A stretch of DNA of 64,000 nt from Methylobacterium sp. (GCA_020253445.1 JADCBP010000004.1:62001-126000); one strand, 5' to 3'. Shown: positions 37,174 to 46,422, counted from the first letter of the stretch. Notes: generated by a model not told the origin, from the sequence alone. Numbers and translations: made by a program.

Positions 37174-38502
37174 GTGCCTGTCACTCTTCCCCAAAACTCC
37201 CGCTTCTGGTTGCGACAGGTGAGCCTGCCCCTCGCTCTCGTTGAGGGCGAGGGCTTCCCCGCGCATTTCACCGGCGATGCCTTCATCCGCGCCGCCATGC
37301 TGATCGCGGATGGAAAAATCGCACGCATCGTTGGGGAGCCCGTCGCGGATGCCGGGGAAGGGGAAAGCATCGATTGCGGCGGGAAAATCGTGCTGCCGCG
37401 CTTCGTCGACGTGCATACGCATCTCGACAAGGGGCATATCCATGCGCGTGCCGCAAACCCCGATGGCACCTTCTTCGGTGCGCTGACGACCGTCGCGGCG
37501 GATCGCGAGAAGAACTGGCAGGCCGAGGATGTGCGCGCAAGGATGGATTTCGCCCTGCGTTGCGCCTTCCACCATGGCACGGGCGCCATCCGCACGCATC
37601 TCGATAGCCTCGGCAAGCAATCGGACATCTCCTGGCCGGTTTTTTCCGAGATGCGCGAGGAATGGAAGGGACGGATTGAGTTGCAGGCCTCGGCGCTGTT
37701 TCCACTCTCGGCCGTATGGGAAGATCCGGCGGATTTCCGCAACATTCTCAAGAATGTCACGAAGCATGGCGGCATACTTGGCGCCGTGACGTATCGTGGT
37801 GATCCGCTCACCGACGAGGTGGACAAGGCGCTCGATGAATTCATCGATGCGGCCGAAGCCAATGGCCTCGAACTCGATTTCCACGTGGATGAGAGCGCGT
37901 CACCGGATGCGCGAAGCCTCGAGAAGATCGCGGATGCCGTCCTGCGCAAGAACTATCGCGGTCGCGTGCTCGCCGGGCATTGCTGCTCGCTCGCGCTGAT
38001 GGAGGACGCAGACCGCGCCCGCGTGACGAGCAAGCTCGCGGCGGCGAAGATCGCGGTCGTCTCGCTGCCGATGTGCAACATGTATCTGCAGGACCGGATT
38101 TCCGGCCGCACGCCACGCTGGCGCGGAGTCGCGCCGTTGCATGAGCTTGATGTTGCGGGCGTTTCCACCATGGTGGCTTCGGACAACACGCGCGATCCGT
38201 TCTATGCCTACGGTGATCTCGACGGGGTCGAGGTGTTTCGCGAGGCGACACGCATCCTGCATTTCGACCATGATTCCAGGCCGTGGCTCGAGAGCCTCAC
38301 CATTCGCCCCGCTGCGCAGATGGGTCTCGCCGATGCGGGGCGGCTGGCGCCCGGATTGCCTGCGGATTTCATCCTGTTTTCGGCCCGCACGCTCAATGAA
38401 TGGCTCTGCCGACCGCAGACCGATCGTCTTGTGTGGATCGGCGGCCAGGCGAGCAAGACAAGCCTGCCGGATTATGCTGAACTTGACCGTCTTTCTGCCT
38501 GA
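37174..38502 (+). CDS. Cytosine-deaminase-like amidohydrolase
   Basis: 442-residue TIM-barrel metal hydrolase. Metal ligands are visible as FVDVHTHLDKGHI (residues about 75-90), LDFHVDES near 225, LAGHCC near 265 and the Asp of MVASDNTRDPFYAYGD near 330. The HTHLDKG and SDNTRDPFYxYGD forms are typical of the cytosine/isocytosine/triazine deaminase branch. It should deaminate or hydrolyse a cyclic amidine or amide; the exact substrate is unknown. Starts at GTG 37174 and leads a three-gene (+) unit with the FAD oxidase 9 bases downstream. Confidence 0.87.
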   Translation: MPVTLPQNSRFWLRQVSLPLALVEGEGFPAHFTGDAFIRAAMLIADGKIARIVGEPVADAGEGESIDCGGKIVLPRFVDVHTHLDKGHIHARAANPDGTFFGALTTVAADREKNWQAEDVRARMDFALRCAFHHGTGAIRTHLDSLGKQSDISWPVFSEMREEWKGRIELQASALFPLSAVWEDPADFRNILKNVTKHGGILGAVTYRGDPLTDEVDKALDEFIDAAEANGLELDFHVDESASPDARSLEKIADAVLRKNYRGRVLAGHCCSLALMEDADRARVTSKLAAAKIAVVSLPMCNMYLQDRISGRTPRWRGVAPLHELDVAGVSTMVASDNTRDPFYAYGDLDGVEVFREATRILHFDHDSRPWLESLTIRPAAQMGLADAGRLAPGLPADFILFSARTLNEWLCRPQTDRLVWIGGQASKTSLPDYAELDRLSA

Positions 38503-38511
38503 GGAACCCTG

Positions 38512-39918
38512 ATGCGCTACGATATCGCCACGCTGAAATCCCGTCTCGGCGCCATCAGGACCGACGACAATCCCGCGATCCTCAAGCAGAAAAGCCGCGA
38601 TTTCTACTGGTATTCGCCGACCCTCAAGCGCCAGCTGGACCAGGTCATCGCGGATATCATGGTCATGCCCAAGAATCTGGACGAGCTGATCCATGTTCTG
38701 GCGACCTGTCATTCCCTCGGAATCCCGGTCACGCCGCGCGGCACGGGCACGGGGAATTACGGGCAGGCCATGCCGCTTTCGGGCGGCGTGCTGCTCGATC
38801 TCTCTGCGATGAACGCGGTGAAATCCATCGGCAATGGCCGGGTTGTCACCGAACCCGGCGCCATCCTCGCGGAGATCGACCACGAGACGCGGGAAAAAAG
38901 CGGGCAGGAATTGCGCCTCTCGCCTTCGACCTACCACACGGCGACGCTCGGCGGCTTCATCGCCGGCGGTTCGGGGGGCGTCGGTTCCATCCGTTGGGGC
39001 GGCTTGCGCGATTACGGCAACATCATCCGCCTGAAGGTCGTGACGATGGAGGCGAGCCCGCGCGTGCTCGAACTCACGGGCGACGACCTCCACAAGGTGA
39101 GCCACGCCTATGGGACCAACGGCATCATCGTGGAATGCGAGGTGCCGCTGGCGCCGGCTTACCCCTGGGTCGATGTGATCTTCGGCTTCGATGACCTGCG
39201 GCAGGCGACCGAATTCTCGAACAGCCTCGGCGAGCAGGATGGCCTCCTGCTGAAAGAACTCGCGGTGATCGCGGCCCCGGCGCCGCATGATTACTTCCTG
39301 CGCCATCGCAAGTTCCTGCCGCGCGACAAGCACGCCGTGGTGCTGATGGTCGCCGATTTCGCGCTTCTCCCGCTGCTCGCTTTCGCCAGGCGCTGGAAGG
39401 GCGCGGAGCTGCTGATGCGCTCCGACACCCTCGCGGACGACGAAAAGAAGGGCCTGCCGCCCGCCTTCGAACTCGCCTGGAACCACACGACCCTTCGGGC
39501 TTTGCGCGTCGATCCGGGCATCACCTATCTGCAGGTGCTCTATCCCTTCCCCAACCAGGTGGAGCTGGTGGAGAAGATCCACGCGCATTTCGGCGAGGAG
39601 GTCGCCTGTCACCTCGAATTCGTGAAATTCGACGGCAAGGTCACCTGCTTCGGCCTGCCTTTGGTGAAGTTCACCAGCGAGGAGCGGCTGGAGGAGATCA
39701 TGCGCATTCATGAGGAGATGGGCGCGCCGATCTTCAACCCGCATCGTTACACGCTGGAGGAGGGCGGAATGAAGCAGACCGACGAGATCCAGCTCGCCTT
39801 CAAGCGCGAGGCGGACCCGCAAGGGTTGCTCAACCCCGGCAAGATGATCGCCTGGGAGGACCCCAACTACGATTTCAGAAGCGGGAAGACATTCCTCTTC
39901 AAGGGGTTGGGCGGGTGA
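38512..39918 (+). CDS. FAD-linked oxidase (PCMH type), paralogue 1
   Basis: 468-residue flavoprotein of the glycolate oxidase/D-lactate dehydrogenase group. The FAD-binding PCMH domain covers residues 45-230 with VTPRGTGTGNYGQAMPLSGG and the glycine loop GGFIAGGSGGVGSIRWGG; the substrate/cap domain follows and the C-terminus has the LLNPGKMI motif. A close paralogue is encoded at 42028-43416 on the other strand and shares KSRD(F)(Y/F)WYSP, TGNYGQA and GGSGGVGS. GAGGAA lies just before ATG 38512. Probably oxidises the amidohydrolase product or a related hydroxyacid. Confidence 0.88.
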   Translation: MRYDIATLKSRLGAIRTDDNPAILKQKSRDFYWYSPTLKRQLDQVIADIMVMPKNLDELIHVLATCHSLGIPVTPRGTGTGNYGQAMPLSGGVLLDLSAMNAVKSIGNGRVVTEPGAILAEIDHETREKSGQELRLSPSTYHTATLGGFIAGGSGGVGSIRWGGLRDYGNIIRLKVVTMEASPRVLELTGDDLHKVSHAYGTNGIIVECEVPLAPAYPWVDVIFGFDDLRQATEFSNSLGEQDGLLLKELAVIAAPAPHDYFLRHRKFLPRDKHAVVLMVADFALLPLLAFARRWKGAELLMRSDTLADDEKKGLPPAFELAWNHTTLRALRVDPGITYLQVLYPFPNQVELVEKIHAHFGEEVACHLEFVKFDGKVTCFGLPLVKFTSEERLEEIMRIHEEMGAPIFNPHRYTLEEGGMKQTDEIQLAFKREADPQGLLNPGKMIAWEDPNYDFRSGKTFLFKGLGG

Positions 39919-39931
39919 ATTTTCGCGTTTC

Positions 39932-40008
39932 CGTCATGCCCGGGCTTGGCCCGGGCATCCACGACTTCTCCCAAGATGTGGATGGCCGGAACAAGTCCGG
40001 CCATGACG
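39932..40008. repeat. Palindromic intergenic element, copy 2 (complete)
   Basis: 77 bases bounded by CGTCATG and CATGACG. Two internal hairpins: GCCCGGGC-TTG-GCCCGGGC (39938-39956) and GGCCGGA-ACAAG-TCCGGCC. They are linked by ATCCACGACTTCTCCC and AAGATGTGGAT, which also partly pair. This is the kind of paired-hairpin dispersed element seen in Rhizobiales intergenic regions. Sits between FAD oxidase 1 and the oxidoreductase within one operon. Confidence 0.88.
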
Positions 40009-40027
40009 TGGCGGCCGGGGCCTTCGC

Positions 40028-40615
40028 ATGAAGATCCTTCTCGTCTATTGCCACCCGAACCCCGAGAGCTTCACCGCCGCCGTGAAGGCCGCGGCGGTGG
40101 AAACGCTGCAACGCAACGGCCATGAGGTTGATATCATCGACCTTTACGCCGAGGGCTTCGACCCCGTGATGAGCCGCGAGGAGCGCAGCGGTTATCACAC
40201 ACGCGGCGAGAACCGCGTGCCTGTCGCGAGCCATCTTGATCGCGTGAAGGCGGCCGACGGGCTGCTCTTCGTCTACCCGACCTGGTGGTATGCGCAGCCC
40301 GCCATGCTCAAGGGCTGGCTCGAGCGCGTGCTGATCCCGCACGAGACCTTCACGATGCCCGAGGGCAACCAGCCCATTCGCGGGCTGATGACGAATATCC
40401 GCTTCCTTGGCGTGCTGACCTCGCTCGGTTCGCCGAAATGGTGGTGGTGGATCATGGGCATGCCCGGTAGGCGCATCCTGCTCACGGGCATCCGCGCGCT
40501 CTGTGCGCCGCGCTGCAGGACGCTCTGGCTCGCGCTCCACCGCATCGATGTGGTGGGCGAGGAGGCGCGCAAACGCCATCTGGAGCGGGTGCGGGAGGTC
40601 TTGGGCAAATTGTGA
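40028..40615 (+). CDS. Flavodoxin-fold NAD(P)H oxidoreductase, paralogue 1
   Basis: 195 residues with the NQO1/MdaB/KefF-like flavodoxin fold: KILLVYCHPNPESFTAAVK at the N-terminus, EVDIIDLYAEGFDPVM and DGLLFVYPTWWYAQPAMLKG with the FMN/FAD-phosphate contacts. Such enzymes reduce quinones or act as two-electron flavin reductases. A same-length paralogue lies at 41444-42031 on the opposite strand. It may recycle electrons for the neighbouring FAD-linked oxidase, which is inference. Confidence 0.87.
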   Translation: MKILLVYCHPNPESFTAAVKAAAVETLQRNGHEVDIIDLYAEGFDPVMSREERSGYHTRGENRVPVASHLDRVKAADGLLFVYPTWWYAQPAMLKGWLERVLIPHETFTMPEGNQPIRGLMTNIRFLGVLTSLGSPKWWWWIMGMPGRRILLTGIRALCAPRCRTLWLALHRIDVVGEEARKRHLERVREVLGKL

Positions 40616-40616
40616 C

Positions 40617-40648
40617 GCGTCACGGTCGGACCAAGCCCGGCCAGGACC
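40617..40648. repeat. Possible degenerate third copy of the palindromic element
   Basis: CGTCACGGTCGGACCAAGCC then CGGCCAGGACC resembles one hairpin arm (CGTCATGGCCGGA...TCCGGCCATGACG) of the 77-base element with several substitutions. It lies between convergent genes. Weak similarity, judged by eye. Confidence 0.4.
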
Positions 40649-40653
40649 TTGTG

Positions 40654-41442
40654 TCAGGCCAACCGGCTCAGCGGGAATTTCGCCACATCTTCCAGCAACT
40701 CGATGAAACGATCGGTCTGGAATTCGACGGCCTGCCGGCCTTTCTCGGCGGTGGCGAGATGCGCTTCGCCCGCGACGCCCTCAGGATGATTATCCTCCGC
40801 AATCCAGGCCATGGAGGTGAAGCCGGTGACGCGCAACTGCTTGTATTCCTGCGCATATGAAATCGAATTCGGCACGAAATCGACCGCTTTCGACATGTCC
40901 ACGCGGTTCGGGGCGAAATGCAGCATCACGCTTGTTTCAAAATCGCCGCCATGGATGCCGTAATTGTTCTCGATCTCCGAGAACAGGCCAGCCGGCACGC
41001 CGAGCCGCCGCCACGCGGTCTGCGCCACAAGCATCTGGCAACGCACGCGCAATTCCCGCGCCACGATGCCCTGCACCTCAACATTCCCGCCATGCGAATT
41101 GACGATGACGAGCTTGCGCAAGCCCGCGCGCGCGACGCTCTCGCCGATCTCCGTCCAGGCGGAAATGAGGGTGTGCGCGGTAAGCGTCACCGTGCCGGGA
41201 TCGCGCAGGTGCTCGTTCGATTTCCCCACATTCTGCACCGGCAGGAAGAGCACATCGAGATGCGCCGGCAGCTTCTTCATCACGGTGTCACACATGCCCT
41301 GCGCGATGATCGAATCCGTGCCGACCGAGAGATGCGGCCCGTGCTGCTCGGTCGCGGCGATGGGGAGAACGACCACCGTCTTTTCCGGGTCAAGCGTCTG
41401 GAAATCCCGCGATGTCAGGTCGAACCAGTGAAGTTTGCGCAT
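40654..41442 (-). CDS. Creatininase family hydrolase
   Basis: 262-residue member of the creatinine amidohydrolase fold. Metal site IAATEQHGPHLSVGTDSI near residues 28-45 (Glu, His, Asp ligands) and the second site LVIVNSHGGNVEVQG near 110-125, with GIHGGDFETS near 185. The family includes creatininase, formamide deformylase ArfB and MftE peptidase, so the reaction is a ring- or amide-bond hydrolysis of unknown substrate. The gene starts 1 base after the stop of oxidoreductase 2, in a three-gene (-) unit. Confidence 0.87.
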   Translation of the reverse strand: MRKLHWFDLTSRDFQTLDPEKTVVVLPIAATEQHGPHLSVGTDSIIAQGMCDTVMKKLPAHLDVLFLPVQNVGKSNEHLRDPGTVTLTAHTLISAWTEIGESVARAGLRKLVIVNSHGGNVEVQGIVARELRVRCQMLVAQTAWRRLGVPAGLFSEIENNYGIHGGDFETSVMLHFAPNRVDMSKAVDFVPNSISYAQEYKQLRVTGFTSMAWIAEDNHPEGVAGEAHLATAEKGRQAVEFQTDRFIELLEDVAKFPLSRLA

Positions 41443-41443
41443 G

Positions 41444-42031
41444 TTACCTCAGCGAAGAGAGCTCGGTCGTGACTCGCGCGAGAAACGCCTTTCGTTGCGC
41501 CTCCGTCGCGACATTCATGTGGTAGAGCGCGCAATAGCGGATGCGCGCGCCCGGCGCCACGAACCAGCGCAGATAGCGCGTGATCATCTTGCGGGGCGGG
41601 TTGCCGACCAGGAAGGCGCGCAGGCGGTCACGGCCATAGGTCGAGATGCCCACGACATGCCGGATATGCTGGAGCATGGGGCGCGGCTTGCCGGGAACAG
41701 ACAGATCGAAGGTGATGCCCGGACCGAAGATGCGATCGAAGAACCCCTTGAGCATCGCCGGGAAGCCGAAGCACCAGGTCGGGAACTGCACCACCAGCGC
41801 CTCGGCGTGATAGAGCCGATCGATATAGCCCTCGATCCCTTTCCGGTTGAGCGAGAGGTCATGGTAATCCCGGCGCATCTCGGCCGTGAGAACGGGCTGG
41901 AAGCCTTCGGCATAGAGGTCGCAGAGATCGACCTCATGGCCGTTCGCGCGCAAGGCGGCGATGCCCGCATCGCGGATCGCCGCATGGAAGCTCTCTTCCA
42001 GCGGATGGCAATAGAGATAGAGAATTCTCAT
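41444..42031 (-). CDS. Flavodoxin-fold NAD(P)H oxidoreductase, paralogue 2
   Basis: 195 residues, same length and layout as the protein at 40028-40615: RILYLYCHPLEESFHAAIR, EVDLCDLYAEGFQPVL and EALVVQFPTWCFGFPAMLKG. Divergence is clear (perhaps a third to a half identical by eye), so the duplication is not recent. Its start overlaps the stop of FAD oxidase 2 by 4 bases, indicating coupling. Confidence 0.87.
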   Translation of the reverse strand: MRILYLYCHPLEESFHAAIRDAGIAALRANGHEVDLCDLYAEGFQPVLTAEMRRDYHDLSLNRKGIEGYIDRLYHAEALVVQFPTWCFGFPAMLKGFFDRIFGPGITFDLSVPGKPRPMLQHIRHVVGISTYGRDRLRAFLVGNPPRKMITRYLRWFVAPGARIRYCALYHMNVATEAQRKAFLARVTTELSSLR

Positions 42032-43416
42032 GCTTTCACAGGCACGTAGCTCTTCATCTTGCCGGGGTTCAGAAGACCATAGGGGTCGATCTCGGCCTTG
42101 AACCCGGCCTGATCGGCATCCACGCGCTTGTGGCGCGAGCCATCCTCCAATGAAATCACATGCGGGTTGGCGATCATCACGCCATGGGCCTCATGCGCGT
42201 TGATGATGTCGTAGAGCCGCTCCTTCGTGGTGTAGCGGATGACGGGCAGGGCGCTCGCCGAGAGGTTGCCGCCAAAGCGGATGAACTCGCAATGCGGGAT
42301 GAGTTCTTCCGGGAACATCGCGGCCGTCTCGAGGATCGATTCGCGCACGCGATCATGCGGATAGAGGCACTGGAGATAGGTGACCGAGCGATCCGCCTTC
42401 AGCATCTGCAGCGTCGTGTGGTTCCAGGTATATTCGTAGAGCGGAACCGAGCCGGCTTCCTCGCGCGTCGGCGTTTCCAGCGTGATCATGCCGCCCAGCG
42501 GCTCGACGATGTCGCGGAAGCTTTCGAGCGAGGCCTCGGCGATCATGCAGGCGAGGATATGCTTGCCCTCGGGGCAACAGGGCTTCAGCTGGCCGAAATA
42601 ATCGGGCAGGGGCCAGGCGATGCCGCTCATCAGCTTCTTGACCACGCCATCAGCCTTCGCGGCGGCGAACCCGGCATCCAGCAGCTTCGCGAAATCATCG
42701 AAGGCGACAATCACATCATGCCAGGGCCAGGCCGGCGCGAGCGGCATTTCGAGCGCCGTGATGATGCCCGTCGTGCCATAGGCGCGGTTGATCTTCTGGG
42801 CGGCATCGCCCCGAAGTTCGATGATGCGGGGTTCATCCTCCACGGTCACGATCCGCGCGGCGAGGATGTTGCCGGGCTCCCGCAGCCCGCCATAGGTGAC
42901 GGAACCCACGCCGCCCGATCCGCCGGCGACGAAGCCGCCGATGGTCGCCGTGCGCTTTGTGGAGGGGTGGAGGCGGATTTCCTGCCCGGATGGCTTCAAT
43001 TCCTGATCGAGCTTGCCCATGAGCAGGCCCGCGCCGCAGCGCACGCGGCCCGGCTTCACCCATTCGATCCCGGCGAAATTCGTCATGTCGAGCAGCACGC
43101 CGCGCTCCATCGGCACGGCCTGACCGTAATTGCCGGTGGCGCCGCCGCGCGGGGTGATCGGCACGCGATGCCTGACGCAGGCCCGCACCAGCGTGACGAG
43201 ATCGGCCTCGTGGCGCGGAGAAACAAAGATATCCGCGCTTTTCTGCGCCAGCTCCTCGTTGAGAATCGGCGAATACCAGAAGAAATCGCGGCTTTTCTTC
43301 CGCACCACCTTCTCTTCCGTCACCACCGGCACATCGCCGATTTCGGCCAGGACCGCCTCGATGGCGGCGGGCAGGGCGGGATTCTCGGCGGAGACTTTTC
43401 GCGCAGGAACATTCAT
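42028..43416 (-). CDS. FAD-linked oxidase (PCMH type), paralogue 2
   Basis: 462-residue flavoprotein paralogous to the one at 38512-39918. Same blocks: VVRKKSRDFFWYSP, ITPRGGATGNYGQAVPMERG, SGQEIRLHPSTKRTATIGG and FVAGGSGGVGSVTYGG; the C-terminus again has LLNPGKMK. It has a longer N-terminal extension (about 35 residues) than paralogue 1. It leads the (-) unit oxidase-oxidoreductase-creatininase and is divergent from the ABC importer genes. Confidence 0.88.
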   Translation of the reverse strand: MNVPARKVSAENPALPAAIEAVLAEIGDVPVVTEEKVVRKKSRDFFWYSPILNEELAQKSADIFVSPRHEADLVTLVRACVRHRVPITPRGGATGNYGQAVPMERGVLLDMTNFAGIEWVKPGRVRCGAGLLMGKLDQELKPSGQEIRLHPSTKRTATIGGFVAGGSGGVGSVTYGGLREPGNILAARIVTVEDEPRIIELRGDAAQKINRAYGTTGIITALEMPLAPAWPWHDVIVAFDDFAKLLDAGFAAAKADGVVKKLMSGIAWPLPDYFGQLKPCCPEGKHILACMIAEASLESFRDIVEPLGGMITLETPTREEAGSVPLYEYTWNHTTLQMLKADRSVTYLQCLYPHDRVRESILETAAMFPEELIPHCEFIRFGGNLSASALPVIRYTTKERLYDIINAHEAHGVMIANPHVISLEDGSRHKRVDADQAGFKAEIDPYGLLNPGKMKSYVPVKA

Positions 43417-43599
43417 CGGTCGACGCTTTCCATGGAACCGGGAAGCCGGCTTCTACTGTCGTGACAGGATAGCAAGCCTGGTGCCGCCGGCCAGTGCCTT
43501 TATGCAGGCTCATCCCCTGAAATCCGCATTCGCCAATTGCAGTCTGTCCAATCCCGCGCCATCCTGCTTGCGCCCTGGGCAGGAGGCACCCATCGCCGC

Positions 43600-43654
43600 G
43601 CCGCACTTTGTGCGGCACGGGCATTGCAGCGTTTGACCAGCGCCCGATATCGGG
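43600..43654. promoter_or_regulatory. Two palindromes in the divergent oxidase/importer promoter region
   Basis: GCCGCAC-TTT-GTGCGGC (43600-43616) is a perfect 7-bp inverted repeat, and CCCGATATCGGG (43643-43654) is a perfect 12-base palindrome, 41 bases before the binding-protein ATG. Either may be an operator for an unseen regulator; no regulator gene is in this cluster. No TPP or other riboswitch core was recognised in the 278-bp gap. Confidence 0.4.
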
Positions 43655-43694
43655 AGAAGACGGCGAACCAGAAGCCCTAACGGAGACCGGACCC

Positions 43695-44723
43695 ATGATG
43701 ATGAAATATCGCCTGAACCGTCGTGCCGCGCTTGGCCTGCTGGGCGGCTCGGCCGCTTCCGTTCTCGTGCCCATGACGGGCAGCCGCGTGAACGCCCAGA
43801 GCCTCGACAAGGTCAGCTATCAGACCAACTGGCGCGCTCAGGCCGAGCATGGCGGCTTCTATTTTGCCGTCGCCAACGGCATCTACAAGAAATATGGCAT
43901 CGACGCGGATATCCGCATGGGCGGCCCGCAGCAGAACCCCTCGCAGCTGCTGCTCGGCGGCCGCGTGGACATGATCATGTCCAATTCCTTCGAGGCCATC
44001 CGCTATGTCGAGGAGAAACTGCCGTTCCTCTGCATCGCCTCGATCTTCCAGAAGGACCCGCAGGTCATCATCTGCCATCGCGGCGTGGGCAATGACAGTT
44101 TCGAGCAGCTGAAGGGCAAACCGATCCTCGTGGGCGGCGCGGGCCGCACCTCCTACTGGCCATTCCTCAAAGCGAAGTTCGGCTATTCGGATGACCAGAT
44201 CCGCCCCTACACCTTCAACATGGCGCCGTTCCTCGCCGACAAGAACATCTGCCAGCAGGGCTTCCTCTCTTCCGAGCCTTTCGCGATCCAGAAGGAAGGC
44301 GGGGTCGATCCGCTGGTGCACCTGATCGCCGATGCGGGCTTCGCCAACTACAACACCACAATCAACATCTCCCGGAAGATGGTGGACGAGAAGAAGGACC
44401 TCGTGCAGCGCTTCGTGACCGCCTCGCTCGAGGGCTGGGCCGCCTACATGAAGAACGGTCCCGAGAACGCCGCCGCCAACGCGCTCATCAAGCGCGACAA
44501 CCCGGACATGACCGACGAGAAGATCGCCTATGCGATCAAGGTGATGAATGAGAAGGGCATCGTGATGTCCGGCGATGCGCTGAAGCTCGGCGTCGGCGCG
44601 ATGACCGACGAGCGCTGGGCTTCCTTCTACAAGGACATGCATGCCGCAGGCGTCTTCCCCGCGAATATCGACGTCAGGAAGGCCTATGATCTTTCCTTCA
44701 TCAACAAGGGCGTCGGCGTCTGA
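43695..44723 (+). CDS. NMT1/THI5-like ABC substrate-binding protein
   Basis: 342 residues with a Tat-type signal ([18 protein letters not shown]) and the NMT1 fold: [43 protein letters not shown] and [19 protein letters not shown]. Relatives bind pyrimidine precursors of thiamine, riboflavin or other aromatic and sulfonate ligands. ATG 43695 is preferred (GGAG at 43682-43685); ATGs at 43698 and 43701 are equivalent. The stop overlaps the ATPase start by one base. Confidence 0.88.
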   Translation: MMMKYRLNRRAALGLLGGSAASVLVPMTGSRVNAQSLDKVSYQTNWRAQAEHGGFYFAVANGIYKKYGIDADIRMGGPQQNPSQLLLGGRVDMIMSNSFEAIRYVEEKLPFLCIASIFQKDPQVIICHRGVGNDSFEQLKGKPILVGGAGRTSYWPFLKAKFGYSDDQIRPYTFNMAPFLADKNICQQGFLSSEPFAIQKEGGVDPLVHLIADAGFANYNTTINISRKMVDEKKDLVQRFVTASLEGWAAYMKNGPENAAANALIKRDNPDMTDEKIAYAIKVMNEKGIVMSGDALKLGVGAMTDERWASFYKDMHAAGVFPANIDVRKAYDLSFINKGVGV

Positions 44724-45538
44724 TGGCTTTGGCCCAGGGCACGGGCGTGGATACGGGGCGGGCGGCAAGAAAGCCGCTCGTCTCGGTCCGCGGCCTCTCG
44801 AAGAAATTCTCGAACGGCACCCTCGCCTTGCGGGACGTGGATCTCGACCTCCATGCGAGTGAATTCGTGAGCCTGCTCGGCCCCTCGGGCTGCGGGAAAT
44901 CGACCCTGCTGCGGCTGATCTCCGACCTCTCCCAGCCCTCCGCCGGCTCGATCGACTGGCCGGGAGCGACGAGTGCGGATGCCCGGGGACGGCCCGAGCA
45001 CAGCCTCGGCTTCGTCTTTCAGGAGCCGACGCTTCTGCCCTGGGCGCAGACGCTTGACAATGTCACGCTGCCCCTTCGCCTCAAGAAGATGAACCGCACG
45101 GAGGCCGACCAGCGTGCCGCCGCGATGCTCGAACTCGTGGGCCTCAAGGGGTTCGAGAAGAGCTATCCGCGCGAACTCTCCGGCGGCATGAAGATGCGTG
45201 TCTCGATCGCCCGCGCGCTGGTGACGGAGCCGAAGGTGCTGCTGATGGACGAGCCCTTCGCCGCGCTCGACGAGATCACCCGCCACAAGCTCAATGATGA
45301 CCTGCTGATGCTCTGGCAGCGCAACCGCTTCACGGCGGTGTTCGTCACCCATTCGGTGTTCGAGAGCGTCTATCTCTCCGAGCGCATCGTCGTGATGGCC
45401 GCGCGGCCGGGACGCGTGATGAGCGAACTCATCGTGGATGCGCCTTTCCCGCGCGACAACCTGTTCCGCACCTCGCCCGAATATGCGCATCTCTGCCGCC
45501 TCGGCTCGGAAGCTCTGAAAAAGGCCATCGACGCATGA
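44723..45538 (+). CDS. ABC importer ATPase (SsuB/TauB/ThiZ type)
   Basis: 271-residue nucleotide-binding protein: Walker [11 protein letters not shown]-loop [12 protein letters not shown], signature ELSGGMKMR, Walker [14 protein letters not shown] and the H-loop [10 protein letters not shown]. The QEPTLLPW and SGGMKMRV forms belong to the nitrate/sulfonate/HMP-pyrimidine group. Begins in the last base of the binding-protein stop and overlaps the permease by ATGA. Confidence 0.92.
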   Translation: MALAQGTGVDTGRAARKPLVSVRGLSKKFSNGTLALRDVDLDLHASEFVSLLGPSGCGKSTLLRLISDLSQPSAGSIDWPGATSADARGRPEHSLGFVFQEPTLLPWAQTLDNVTLPLRLKKMNRTEADQRAAAMLELVGLKGFEKSYPRELSGGMKMRVSIARALVTEPKVLLMDEPFAALDEITRHKLNDDLLMLWQRNRFTAVFVTHSVFESVYLSERIVVMAARPGRVMSELIVDAPFPRDNLFRTSPEYAHLCRLGSEALKKAIDA

Positions 45539-46413
45539 GCGAAACCACGCTTGCTCCCGCCGCCGCGCGCGGCACCGATCAGGAGACCGCTCCGGTCTTT
45601 GCCGAAGAGGCGCGCATCCTGGGGATTGCCAGGAGCCGCTGGCCGGACATTCTCGCGCCGATCCTCGTCGGCATTCTCATCATCGGGTTGTGGGAATGGG
45701 TGGTCCGATACAAGAACATTCCTTCCTATCTGTTTCCCGGCCCGCTGGTGATCGCGCAGACGCTGGTGCAGGACTGGCATACCCTGTCGGGCGCGCTCTG
45801 GATCACGCTGCGCATCACCTTTGCCGCGCTGATCGCGGCGGTGAGCGTTGGCGTGGCCCTGGCCATCCTCTTCACGCAGTCGAAATGGCTGGAGCGCTCG
45901 CTTTTTCCCTACGCCGTCATCCTGCAGGTGACGCCCGTTGTGGCGATCGCGCCGCTGATCATTATCCTGGCGGAGGATGTGAACCTGTCGCTGCTGATCT
46001 GTGCCTGGATTGTTGCCTTCTTTCCGATCCTCTCGAACACCATCCTGGGGCTGAATTCCGCGGATCACAATCTCGTCTCGCTGTTCCAGCTTTATGGCGC
46101 GAACCGCTGGCAGACGATGCGTTATCTGCGCCTGCCGGCTTCGCTCCCGTATTTTCTCGGCGGGCTGAAGATTTCGGGTGGCCTCGCGCTCATTGGCGCG
46201 GTGGTGGCGGAATTCGTGGCCGGTTCGGGCGGCTCGGCCTCGGGCCTCGCCTATCGCATTCTCGAAAGCGGCTACCAGCTCAAGATCCCGCGCATGTTCG
46301 CGGCCCTGCTGCTGATCTCGCTCTCGGGCATCGCGATCTTCCTGGCGACAAGCTGGCTCTCGCATCGCCTGCTGCATCGTTGGCACGAGAGCGCGCTGAA
46401 GCGCGAGAGCTGA
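45535..46413 (+). CDS. ABC importer permease (SsuC/ThiX type)
   Basis: 292 residues with about six helices and the BPD_transp_1 coupling loop around [20 protein letters not shown], then [20 protein letters not shown]. The first ~40 residues are a cytoplasmic extension. Completes the importer with the binding protein and ATPase. Converges on ccoS with 9 bases between stops. Confidence 0.9.
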   Translation: MSETTLAPAAARGTDQETAPVFAEEARILGIARSRWPDILAPILVGILIIGLWEWVVRYKNIPSYLFPGPLVIAQTLVQDWHTLSGALWITLRITFAALIAAVSVGVALAILFTQSKWLERSLFPYAVILQVTPVVAIAPLIIILAEDVNLSLLICAWIVAFFPILSNTILGLNSADHNLVSLFQLYGANRWQTMRYLRLPASLPYFLGGLKISGGLALIGAVVAEFVAGSGGSASGLAYRILESGYQLKIPRMFAALLLISLSGIAIFLATSWLSHRLLHRWHESALKRES

Positions 46414-46422
46414 AAATACGCC

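Noticed and set aside
37174-38502. Calling the amidohydrolase a genuine cytosine deaminase (codA)
   Set aside because: Metal ligands fit the branch, but substrate-specific residues cannot be judged by eye and the neighbours do not include codB.
40654-41442. Calling the hydrolase a true creatininase
   Set aside because: The family has several different substrates and no creatinase or sarcosine-oxidase gene is adjacent.
43417-43694. TPP or other riboswitch before the NMT1/THI5-type importer
   Set aside because: No CTGAGA-type thi-box core or FMN-element core could be found in the gap.
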